DNA from: Nannocystis exedens
GTDB lineage: Bacteria; Myxococcota_A; Polyangia; Nannocystales; Nannocystaceae
Direction: 5' to 3'
NCBI RefSeq assembly: GCF_002343915.1
Contig: NZ_NETK01000001.1
Span: 3,854,001-3,918,000, forward strand
DNA: 64,000 nt
The notes under the pieces were generated by a model. That model made no database searches and was not told the origin of the DNA. It saw nothing but the letters and a program-made list of their open reading frames with translations. Position numbers and translations under genes: made by a program. How positions within the stretch are numbered: position 1 is the stretch's first letter; every line of letters starts with the position of its first letter. Of this stretch, positions 46,427-56,669 are shown piece after piece.

Positions 46427-46473
46427 TGATGTCTCCGCAGTCGATCGGGCCTTCATCTCGCGCCGCCGCTTCA

Positions 46474-46497
46474 CGATCTGTCTCCGAGGACAGCTCA
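46474..46497. repeat. 14-bp-period repeat, two decamers, holding a stop codon
   Basis: CGATCTGTCT and GGACAGCTCA spaced by CCGA. The last three bases of the second decamer are the stop codon (minus strand) of the gene ending at 46495. Confidence 0.78.
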
Positions 46498-47958
46498 CGG
46501 CGCCGGCGACGGCGGCATCTCGAACGGGCGGCAGTCGGTCAGCTCCCCGAGGTCGCAGCGCGGGCCGTCGACCGGGCAGTCGACGGCGGGGTCGAGCCCG
46601 TGGCCGTGGTCGGTGAAGGGGCTCGTGCATTCGGGGTGACCGGCCGGCGGTCGCACGACGATCGAGAGGTCGCCGAGGGGGACGTCGGCGAAGCGGAACG
46701 AGCCGTCGGCCGCGGTGGTGGCCGCGCGCGTGGACGGGCCCTGGGGGCAGCGGTCGCCGTACGGCGAGGGGCACAGCTCGACCGCGGTGTTCGCCAGCGG
46801 CGTGCCCTGCTTGTAGGTCTTGAGCCGGCCGACCACCTCCCACGTGCGGCCCGGCCGCGGCGAGGGCAGCCGCCACGGCCCGGCGCCGATCACCGCGATC
46901 TGCGTCACCCTGCCCGAAAGGCCAGGTAGCGACCCGAGCGGCCACTCGGCCAGCTTGCGCCCGTCGCCGTCGATCACCCCCAGCCCGACGTCGGTCGCCA
47001 GCCACACCCGCCCGGCGCCGTCGACCGCCAGCTCCCCGACCCGCGAGCCGGCCAGCGGCTCGCTGGCGACCGTACACCCCGCGGCAGTCGCGGCCGCGAG
47101 CTGCACCGCCGCCCGCCCGCGCTCGGGCGCCGCGACCAATCCGACCTCGCCCACGGCGCGCCGCACATCGTCGGTGTGCGGCCAGGACAGCGGTCGCCAG
47201 CCGGCGCCGTCGCGCGAGAACCACCGCTCGCCGTCACCCGCGATCACCCGGTCGCGGTATGTCCATAGCCAGAGGATCGTGCCGGTGCCGGGCGGCGCAT
47301 CGACGCGCTGCCAGTCGCGGCCGGCGAGGCGCCACAGCCCGTTCCACGACGACACCCACACGCCCTCGGCGTCGACCGCCAGGCCGGCGAGCTTGTTGTC
47401 GTCGTATCTGCCGGGGAATTGCCGGCGGGCGCGCAGCGGCTGCCAGCGCTCGCCGTCGTCATGCACGATTTGCCACTCGATGTCGCTCGTCACCGCCCAC
47501 ACGTCATTGTTCGCGCGGACCCGCAAATGTTCGTAGCGCGGCCCGGCGCCGCCGCGGACCTTGCGGACGCGCCCGTCGAGCCCCAGCACGTCGACCCCGT
47601 CCCAGCCGCTCAGCCACAGCGAGCCGTCGGGCCCGGCCGTCATCTCGAGGTCGTCGGCGTCGACGCCCTTCGCCAGCGGCAGCGCCGTCGTCACCTCGCC
47701 GTCGTCGATGCGCACCACCCCGACGTGGTCGACCAGCGCGTACGCCGGCCCCGACCCGGGCTTCGCGATCGCCGGCTCCGACGCGAGCGGCCGGCAGCGC
47801 GGCAGCACGCCCGGCGCCGGCTCGCTCGCGTCCGGAGCCGCCGGCGCGGCCGGCTGCGGCGCCCGCTCGGCGACCTGCAGCGCCGTCTCGGCCGCCTGCG
47901 GACGGCACCCGAGCAGCAGCAGCGAGACCACGCCGACGCGAAGGCACCGTCCCGTCAC
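46495..47958 (-). CDS. Lipoprotein with a beta-propeller-like body and a carboxypeptidase-regulatory-like domain
   Basis: A protein of 487 residues from GTG 47958, with a lipoprotein signal (V-V-SLLLLGC, Cys 18). Residues about 55-370 hold repeated W-L-S-GWDGVDVLG / W-VSSWNGLWRLAG / W-LATDVGLGVIDGDGR units, as in two-component-regulator-type propellers. The end (about 385-465) has a CarboxypepD_reg-like strand set (V-VGRLKTYKQGTPLANTAVEL, T-AADGSFRFADVPLGDLSIVV). A repeat-type pair (CACCCTGCCC and GGCCAGGTAG spaced by GAAA) lies near 46907. A surface sensor or display role is possible. Confidence 0.82.
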   Translation of the reverse strand: MTGRCLRVGVVSLLLLGCRPQAAETALQVAERAPQPAAPAAPDASEPAPGVLPRCRPLASEPAIAKPGSGPAYALVDHVGVVRIDDGEVTTALPLAKGVDADDLEMTAGPDGSLWLSGWDGVDVLGLDGRVRKVRGGAGPRYEHLRVRANNDVWAVTSDIEWQIVHDDGERWQPLRARRQFPGRYDDNKLAGLAVDAEGVWVSSWNGLWRLAGRDWQRVDAPPGTGTILWLWTYRDRVIAGDGERWFSRDGAGWRPLSWPHTDDVRRAVGEVGLVAAPERGRAAVQLAAATAAGCTVASEPLAGSRVGELAVDGAGRVWLATDVGLGVIDGDGRKLAEWPLGSLPGLSGRVTQIAVIGAGPWRLPSPRPGRTWEVVGRLKTYKQGTPLANTAVELCPSPYGDRCPQGPSTRAATTAADGSFRFADVPLGDLSIVVRPPAGHPECTSPFTDHGHGLDPAVDCPVDGPRCDLGELTDCRPFEMPPSPAP

Positions 47959-48009
47959 GCCCGCCGGCCTACCACCCCGGCGGACCGACCGCGCCGGCCC
48001 GCTCGCCGC

Positions 48010-48837
48010 TCACGCGCGCAGCGCGAAGGCGATGCCGTTCGCCAGCGTGGCGAGGGTCGTGATGCCGCTGAGGTCGACCCCGAGGGTGACCAGCGTCTGC
48101 GCGACCTCGGGGCTGATGCCGGTCAACACCACGCGCGCGCCGACCAGCCGGGACGCGCGGGCCGCCTGCACCAGCGCGCGCGCGACCTCGGTGTCCATCA
48201 CGCGAATGCCGGTGATGTCGAGAATGGCCGTGTGCGCGCGGTGTTCGGCGATCCCGCGCAGCAGGTTGTCGACGATCTGCCGGGCGCGCTCCGGATCGAC
48301 CGCCCCGACCAGCGGCACCGCGAGCACGCCGTCGGCGATCGGCAGGAGCGGCGTCGAAAGCTCGCGCAGCGCCTCGCGCTGGGCGGCGATCATGCGCTGC
48401 TGCTCGAGCTCCTGCAGCTTGCGCTCGGTGATGTCGGTGACGAACCCGCCGATCCCGATGACCTCGCCGTCCTCGCCGTAGACCGGCAGCTTGACGGTGG
48501 AGAAGTGACGCCGCCCCTTCGGCGTCACCACCTCCTCCTCGTAGGCCAGCGGCGCCCCGCTCTCCATCACCTTGAGCTCGTCGGCGCGGACCTGGGCGAC
48601 GAACTCGGGCGGCATGATCACCTCGTCGCCGCGGCCGTACATGTCGGCCAGCGTCTTGCCGCTGTCGCGGGCGAAGGTGTGATTGACGAATGTGTAGCGG
48701 AACTCGGTGTCCTTGAGATACACGAGGCTGGGGGAGCTGTTCACCAGCGCCATCACCCGCTCGAGCGTCGCCTGTCTATCGGGTCCGCTGCGTCCGTCCT
48801 CCGTCGCGCGCGTCCCGTCGTCCGATCGGTCAGCCAT
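48010..48837 (-). CDS. PAS-STAS regulatory protein (RsbR-like)
   Basis: A protein of 275 residues from ATG 48837. A PAS domain (about 22-130: S-PSLVYLKDTEFRYTFVNHTFA, G-GFVTDITERK) is joined by a helix to a STAS domain (about 160-270: I-ADGVLAVPLVGAVDPERARQIVDNLL, A-ILDITGIRVMDTEVARALVQAARA, V-VLTGISPEVAQTLVTLGVDL). This is the layout of stressosome RsbR-type proteins, in which the STAS Ser/Thr is phosphorylated. No partner kinase is adjacent. Confidence 0.92.
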   Translation of the reverse strand: MADRSDDGTRATEDGRSGPDRQATLERVMALVNSSPSLVYLKDTEFRYTFVNHTFARDSGKTLADMYGRGDEVIMPPEFVAQVRADELKVMESGAPLAYEEEVVTPKGRRHFSTVKLPVYGEDGEVIGIGGFVTDITERKLQELEQQRMIAAQREALRELSTPLLPIADGVLAVPLVGAVDPERARQIVDNLLRGIAEHRAHTAILDITGIRVMDTEVARALVQAARASRLVGARVVLTGISPEVAQTLVTLGVDLSGITTLATLANGIAFALRA

Positions 48838-49017
48838 GGCAACCCCTCCCGGACCTTCAGTCCTACGCGAGCGCGCGCGAGGGGGCAAGCGCGCCTCGGG
48901 GGCGACCTGTCTACGTCGTCGCGCCGACCGCGAACACCAACGACGCCCGGCTTCGGACGGGCCCTGAGGCGCAATCGCAGTACCGGCGCGAACTCGCGCC
49001 GGCGTCACCAGTCATTT

Positions 49018-49042
49018 CGTACATGTCATGCAAGACCTGCAC
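49018..49042. repeat. Dispersed repeat copy, two decamers
   Basis: GTACATGTCA and AGACCTGCAC spaced by TGCA, in the gap between the beta-hydroxylase stop (49085) and the PAS-STAS gene. Confidence 0.55.
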
Positions 49043-49084
49043 GCTGTCCCGCTGCCTGCAATCAATGTCACGTGGGGGTTCCGG

Positions 49085-49801
49085 TCATTGATGCAAGAAT
49101 CGATGCATGAGCGCGGGTGAGCCGCGCTCCTCGGGCGTGAGGTCGGCGAGCGGGTCCTCCGACAGGCGGGTCAGCGCACGCTCGTCGAGCTCGCCCTCGA
49201 CGTGGGTGCCGGCGGCCAGGAGGGCCTCGATCGCGGGACCGGCCGGGACGTCGAAGACCAGGTGGATCCGCGGCGGACCGTCGTTGATCGCCCCGTGCGG
49301 CCGACTGTTGTTGAACGCGAACAGGTGTCCCGCGGGGAAGTGATGAAAGCGACGCACCACGCCGAGGCGCGCACCCGGGGAAGTTACCAGCGGGATGTGC
49401 AGCCGGTGGTGCTCGTCCCAGTGCTGGGTGTTGTCGACGTGCATGCGGATCGCCGAGTTCGCCGGGCTGAGCCCGATCCAGGCCATCGGCGCGCGGAAGC
49501 CGAGCGCCCCGTCGAGGACCGCGCGCAGCCGCGGCAGCTCGGCGAGGATCGGCGCGTCGACGCCGTGACCGGTGAGCAGCTCGTCGCCCGGCATGGCCCC
49601 GCGCGGCCCGGCGCGGAGGATGCAGAACCGCGTCCCGCGGTGCCACTTCCACACGCTGTCGAGGTACGGCAGCGCCACCCCGGCGAGCTCGTCGACCAGC
49701 GGGGCGACGTCGACGCGCACGCCGGTGTCGAGGAAGGTGTAGTCCTTGACCAGCGCCTGCGGGCTGCGCTGGTGACGACGCTGATACATGCGGGCTTTCA
49801 T
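49085..49801 (-). CDS. Aspartyl/asparaginyl beta-hydroxylase-family dioxygenase
   Basis: A protein of 238 residues from ATG 49801, overlapping the halogenase-family stop (ATGA). The jelly-roll iron site is visible: H121-x-D123 in M-HVDNTQHW, distal H169 in N-SRPHGAIND, and Arg 178 in P-RIHLVFDV for 2-oxoglutarate. H-RLHIPLVT (132-140) and P-AGHLFAFNN are family text. Such enzymes hydroxylate Asp or Asn side chains in proteins or peptides. The adjacent 46-residue peptide ends T-D-I-N-F-G-F, offering Asp and Asn as targets. That link is inference from context. Confidence 0.9.
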   Translation of the reverse strand: MKARMYQRRHQRSPQALVKDYTFLDTGVRVDVAPLVDELAGVALPYLDSVWKWHRGTRFCILRAGPRGAMPGDELLTGHGVDAPILAELPRLRAVLDGALGFRAPMAWIGLSPANSAIRMHVDNTQHWDEHHRLHIPLVTSPGARLGVVRRFHHFPAGHLFAFNNSRPHGAINDGPPRIHLVFDVPAGPAIEALLAAGTHVEGELDERALTRLSEDPLADLTPEERGSPALMHRFLHQ

Positions 49802-51654
49802 CGGCAAACCTCCGGCGCCTCGGGGGCGCGAAGCAAACGCGACTCGGGATGGACGGCGGCGAGCGTCGCGGGCGCCTCGCCGCCGAGTGCGACGAACCCC
49901 TTCATCGCCGCCACGCGAACCAGGCCGAGCACGGCCCGCGCGAGCACCTCGGGGTCGCGCTCAGGGAACAGCGCCTGCGCCCGCGCCAGCAGCTCCGGCA
50001 CGCTGCGGCACCTCTGCATCGCCGCGACCACCGGCGCCAGCGACGGGTCGATGCGCGCCGGCGTGGCCGCCAGGCGGTGGCTCATCTGCGGCGTCTCGGT
50101 CACGAGGTCGTGGTAGACCTCGAGCTTGCCGACGAGGCCGCGCTCGAGGCCGGGCTCGGTGCGCAGGTCGAGGCGGAACGGGGCCACGAGCGCGTATGTC
50201 TCGTGGGACAGGTCCTCCGGGGCAGGCACGCCGGCGTCGCGGTAGATCGCCTCGAGCCCGTCGGCCGCGCCGCTGATGCCCTGGATCAGCGGCACCACCA
50301 CCTCCGCGCCGGCGCCGAGCGCCCGCGGGACCGGGAAGAACCCGGCGGTCGCCATCGTGAAGGCCTGCCGGTCCTCGAGCCGCAGGCGACCCGAGGCGTT
50401 GACGAGCTGCTGCGCCGTCCACCACCACGAGGGCGCCGCCTTGTTGTTCCCATAGAAATAGCGGGCGAGGGTGAGGAAGGCGCCGTACTCGCCGCGCAGG
50501 TAATCCGAGTACGCCCGCCACAGGCTCGCGGCCGGCAGGTCGGGCCGCGCGCGCCGGGTCAGCCACGTGTAAGCGGCGCGGTGACCTGTCTGAAGGGCCA
50601 GGGTGACGCCGGTCGAAAGGATCGGGTCGACGAACATCGCCGCGTCGCCCGCGGCCGCCCAGCCGTCGCCGACGGTCTCCCTGGCCCACGACGACCAGTC
50701 CTGGCACGCCCCGACGCGCGCCCCCTTTGGTAAAATGTCGTCGCGCAGGGTCGCGTGCTCGATCAAGCCCGCGACCTCGGGGCACGAGCGCAGCGACTTC
50801 CAGAAGAAGGTCTCGAGGTCGACGCCGTCCAGCTTGTCCGCGAAGTGGTGGCGGTTGGTGACGACGCCGACGGTCATCCGATCGCGGCCGAGCGGGAAGT
50901 ACCAGATCCACCCGTGCTCGATGGCGGCGATGAAGACGGTCGACCGATCTTGCGAGCCGCTGAAGGTGACCTTCCACTCGGCCCCCTGCAAATAACCGTA
51001 GACCGCGAAGTTGTTGAGGTTCTCGTCGTAGACCCGCTCGCCCTTCGTCAAAAGGTGCGACAGGCCGGTGGCGTCGAGCACGAAGTCGGCGGTGATCGAG
51101 CCGCTGTTGCCGGCGTCGTCCTCCCACGTGATCACGTGCTGCGACGATTTCCCCACGCGCTGCGCCCCGAGCGCCTTGGTGCCCTCGCGGACGTCGGCGC
51201 CGAGGCGGCGGGCGTTGTCGAGCAGCAATTCGTCGAAGCGCGAGCGCTCGACGTTGAACGCGGAATAGGGGGTGCGCTGGGTCTGGCCGGGGCCGAGCAG
51301 CTTCTCGAAGTCCTGGCCGGTGACTTCGATGATCGAGGCGTCGCCGCCGGCGCGGGAGATCGTCTTGAGCGTCAGGTAATCGGCGGTCCACGGCGTGCGG
51401 TCCCTGCCCCAGATGAAGGTGACGCCCATCTTCTTCACGAAGTCGGAGGCGAGCATCGTCTGATAGACGCCGAGGTCCTCGAGCACGCCGTTGGCGGCCG
51501 GGATCGTCGATTCGCCGATGTGCCAGCGCGGGAACCTGCATTTCTCGAGGAGGACGATCTTGGCCCCGGGGGCGTACTTTTTGGCGATCGCGGCGAAGGT
51601 GCTGCCGGCGGGGCCGCCGCCCAGGACGACACAATCTGCATGCTCGACGGTCAT
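49798..51654 (-). CDS. FAD-dependent halogenase-family enzyme
   Basis: A protein of 618 residues. It has FAD-binding GGGPAG (12-17), W-HIGESTIP (44-52), D-FVKKMGVTFIWG (71-83) whose Lys 74/75 matches the catalytic lysine of CmlS-type halogenases, and WIWYFP (249-254), a variant of WxWxIP. The C-terminal extension (about 380-618) is helical and of unknown use. GAGGA lies 6 nt before ATG 51654. A repeat array (50192-50229) lies in frame. Next to the peptide gene it probably halogenates or oxidises an aromatic residue; halide use is unproven. Confidence 0.9.
   Translation of the reverse strand: MTVEHADCVVLGGGPAGSTFAAIAKKYAPGAKIVLLEKCRFPRWHIGESTIPAANGVLEDLGVYQTMLASDFVKKMGVTFIWGRDRTPWTADYLTLKTISRAGGDASIIEVTGQDFEKLLGPGQTQRTPYSAFNVERSRFDELLLDNARRLGADVREGTKALGAQRVGKSSQHVITWEDDAGNSGSITADFVLDATGLSHLLTKGERVYDENLNNFAVYGYLQGAEWKVTFSGSQDRSTVFIAAIEHGWIWYFPLGRDRMTVGVVTNRHHFADKLDGVDLETFFWKSLRSCPEVAGLIEHATLRDDILPKGARVGACQDWSSWARETVGDGWAAAGDAAMFVDPILSTGVTLALQTGHRAAYTWLTRRARPDLPAASLWRAYSDYLRGEYGAFLTLARYFYGNNKAAPSWWWTAQQLVNASGRLRLEDRQAFTMATAGFFPVPRALGAGAEVVVPLIQGISGAADGLEAIYRDAGVPAPEDLSHETYALVAPFRLDLRTEPGLERGLVGKLEVYHDLVTETPQMSHRLAATPARIDPSLAPVVAAMQRCRSVPELLARAQALFPERDPEVLARAVLGLVRVAAMKGFVALGGEAPATLAAVHPESRLLRAPEAPEVCR
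50192..50229. repeat. 14-bp-period array, three decamers, inside a CDS
   Basis: GCGTATGTCT, GGACAGGTCC and GGGCAGGCAC at 50192, 50206 and 50220, in frame in the C-terminal part of the halogenase-family enzyme (E-DLSHET). A weaker pair lies at about 50582-50605 (TGACCTGTCT, GGCCAGGGTG). Confidence 0.8.
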
Positions 51655-51681
51655 GGCGAATCCTCGGTGTCGCGATGGAGA

Positions 51682-51711
51682 ACGCCGCGGGGCGGGAAAG
51701 CCCCGCGGCGT
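51682..51711 (-). promoter_or_regulatory. Perfect 12-bp hairpin between the peptide and enzyme genes
   Basis: ACGCCGCGGGGC (51682-51693) pairs with its exact complement (51700-51711) around a 6-nt loop. It is the strongest hairpin nearby. On the minus strand it lies 18 nt after the peptide stop and 27 nt before the enzyme ATG, with no T-run after it. It may stabilise the peptide mRNA or partly stop transcription, raising peptide over enzyme. Confidence 0.75.
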
Positions 51712-51729
51712 CGTGTGGAGGAGGGGGCT

Positions 51730-51870
51730 TCAGAAGCCGAAGTTGATGTCGGTGAGCGGCGCCCGCTCGAACTCCACGACCTCGAGGTCGTCGGTCTCGG
51801 CCTCGCGGACCTCGAAGCTGGCGTCCTGGTGGCGGATCTCGGTGGTCTCGGACATCTCGTGCGTATCCAT
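51730..51870 (-). CDS. 46-residue peptide, candidate RiPP precursor
   Basis: ATG 51870 to TGA 51730. The peptide is strongly acidic (11 Glu, 6 Asp) for its first 35 residues, as many leader peptides are, and ends E-R-A-P-L-T-D-I-N-F-G-F, a short less charged tail with Asp, Asn and two Phe. It has no Cys or Trp. GAGAG lies about 7 nt upstream of the start; a second in-frame ATG (codon 6) is possible. It lies 55 bp after the haem-oxygenase-like gene and 75 bp before the halogenase-family gene, with a strong hairpin in between. It is too short for usual gene finders. I do not recognise a family. Confidence 0.72.
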   Translation of the reverse strand: MDTHEMSETTEIRHQDASFEVREAETDDLEVVEFERAPLTDINFGF

Positions 51871-51925
51871 GGCAGTCTCTCGTTTCTATCCGTGTTGGTT
51901 GCGGGACGATCAATTGGACAGGAAC

Positions 51926-52636
51926 TCAACAGGCCGCGAGCAGCGCGGCGATCGCCGCGTCGCTCGGGGCGCCGGCCGGCTCGGGGGTGAAGCACAGGCG
52001 CGCGGTCTCGCCGGCGGCCGCGGCGATCGCCGCGAGCTCGGATGCAGGGAGCGTGGCGACCGCGGCGATCGTGTCGGCCACGTGATCGCCGTCCCTGCCG
52101 GCCGCGCTGTGGACCCGCAGGCAGCGGGTCGCGCGGGCGCCGGCCGGCAAGATCGCCTCGACCGCGCGGATGTCGGCCTCGCGCACCGTCATCGCCAGGC
52201 GCTCGACGGCGTATGCATACCCCACGCAGCCGAGTGGATCCGGCGCGTGAACGCTGCGCTCGAAGTACTCGACCAGGCGGAGCGCGTTGGCCGGGCGGAC
52301 CGTCTGCACCACGCGCTCGGCGTCGTGGCCGAGGCCGCGGAGGTCTCGCAGCGCCAGGACGTCATGGTGGCTCTCCTCGCGCGCGCGCTCGCGGGCCCAC
52401 CCGGCCAGCACGCCTCGCCCCGCCGCCTCGAAGCGCTCCGCAGCGAGACCCAGCAGCCGCGGGGTCGAGTGCGTCAGGTGGTACAGCCCGGCCAGCCGAT
52501 AGGCCCAGCGCACCGGCGTCAGCGGCGGCACCAGCGCGGGCCTGGCGTGGACGAACGCCGCCGCGACCGCACGGTCGAGGGTCCGGCGCACGCGGGCGCG
52601 GTGGAGCTCGTTCGATGACTCGGCGGTGATGGGCAT
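51926..52636 (-). CDS. Haem-oxygenase-like (TenA/HDO-type) di-iron enzyme
   Basis: A protein of 236 residues, almost all alpha-helical. Putative metal ligands fit the HDO pattern: Y-HLTHS (H53/H56), R-EESHHDVLALRD (E87/E88, H90/H91), A-VERLA (about E147) and R-VHSAAGRDGDHV (about 177-187, with D-x-x-H). Known HDO enzymes carry out N-oxygenation, C-C cleavage or desaturation, some on peptide or amino acid substrates. Its spacing differs a little from CADD-like proteins. It is the first gene of the cassette, 55 bp before the peptide gene. GGAG lies just before ATG 52636. Confidence 0.75.
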   Translation of the reverse strand: MPITAESSNELHRARVRRTLDRAVAAAFVHARPALVPPLTPVRWAYRLAGLYHLTHSTPRLLGLAAERFEAAGRGVLAGWARERAREESHHDVLALRDLRGLGHDAERVVQTVRPANALRLVEYFERSVHAPDPLGCVGYAYAVERLAMTVREADIRAVEAILPAGARATRCLRVHSAAGRDGDHVADTIAAVATLPASELAAIAAAAGETARLCFTPEPAGAPSDAAIAALLAAC

Positions 52637-52703
52637 GGCTCTCCGTCAGAGTCGCGACCGGGCGCTTCGATCACCGCGATCGGCGAAAAAGATCGGCGCC
52701 GGC

Positions 52704-52741
52704 GGAGATGTCCGGGGGGACATGACCCCCGTGACATGTCG
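52704..52741. repeat. 14-bp-period palindromic array, three decamers
   Basis: GGAGATGTCC, GGACATGACC and TGACATGTCG at 52704, 52718 and 52732 in the 244-bp gap between the kinase stop and the cassette's first gene. Confidence 0.88.
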
Positions 52742-52880
52742 GCCGGCGTGCTCGTACCCACTGCAACCGATCGGCCGCGCCTCGCCGCGGACCGACCCGC
52801 GGTGTTTTCAACGGCTTGCGCCGGGCTCACGCGGGCCGGTCGATGCGCGCGCATCGACCCGCGCACCGCACACGCGCGCG

Positions 52881-55811
<2,931 letters not shown>

Positions 55812-55891
55812 CGGGCACCGAGCTTAGTGGATCTGCCCCGCGGGCGCTCGCCGACCGGCGCAGGTCGGGGCGGACGGGGTTATCATGGGCC

Positions 55892-56512
55892 ATGGAGAGT
55901 GACTTCGATCTTCTCGACCGCTGGCGGGCCGGCGATCGCAACGCCGGCACTCGCCTCTTCGAGCGCCACTTCAAGCCGCTCTATCGCTTCTTCCGCAACA
56001 AGGTCGGCGACGACGCCGAGGACCTCGTGCAGCAGACCTTCCTCTCCTGCGTGCAGGCGCGCGACGGCTTCCGCGGCGACGCCAGCTTCCGCACGTACCT
56101 CTTCACCGTCGCGCGCAACAAGATCCACCAGCACTTCTCCCGCCACCAGCGCAAGCAGGGCGCGATCGACTTCGGCGTCACCTCGGTGATCGACCTCGGC
56201 GTCTCGGTGCAGCGGCTGCTCGCCCAGCGGGAGGAGCACAAGCACCTGCTGCACGCGCTGCGCAAGCTGCCGGTCGACCTGCAGATCGCGCTCGAGCTGC
56301 ATTACTTCGAGAACCTCTCGGGGCCCGAGCTCGCGGTGGTGCTGGCGATCCCCGAGGGCACCGTGCGCAGCCGGCTGCGCCGCGGCCGTGACTTGTTGCG
56401 CGAGGCGCTGACCGAGCTCGCCTCGAGCGAGCGCGCCGACTCGACGCTGACGAGCATCGAGAATTGGGCCGAGGAGATCCGCGACAAGGTGCTGGGCCCG
56501 AAGGGCTCGTGA
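55892..56512 (+). CDS. ECF-type RNA polymerase sigma factor
   Basis: A protein of 206 residues. Region 2 has L-FERHFKPLYRFFRNKVGDDAEDLVQQTFLSCVQ (about 20-55), and region 4 has L-PVDLQIALELHYFENLSGPELAVVLAIPEGTVRSRLRRGRDLL (about 125-170). A 35-residue C-terminal tail is unusual but short. No anti-sigma gene is adjacent. Instead a membrane kinase gene follows after 157 bp, a pairing seen in myxobacteria and planctomycetes where the kinase is thought to control the sigma factor. Confidence 0.95.
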   Translation: MESDFDLLDRWRAGDRNAGTRLFERHFKPLYRFFRNKVGDDAEDLVQQTFLSCVQARDGFRGDASFRTYLFTVARNKIHQHFSRHQRKQGAIDFGVTSVIDLGVSVQRLLAQREEHKHLLHALRKLPVDLQIALELHYFENLSGPELAVVLAIPEGTVRSRLRRGRDLLREALTELASSERADSTLTSIENWAEEIRDKVLGPKGS

Positions 56513-56669
56513 GCGCCGACGGGCGGCCCGCAGCGGCGCCCGGGCCGCCGGCAGCGGCGACCCCGCCCGATCGCGCCGCCCCTGCCGGGGCCCTCGCAGC
56601 GTCCGGGCCGGGGAGCGCGATCGGGGGTGATCGGCAGCACCATCGAAGCGCGACATATCTGGCGACCGG

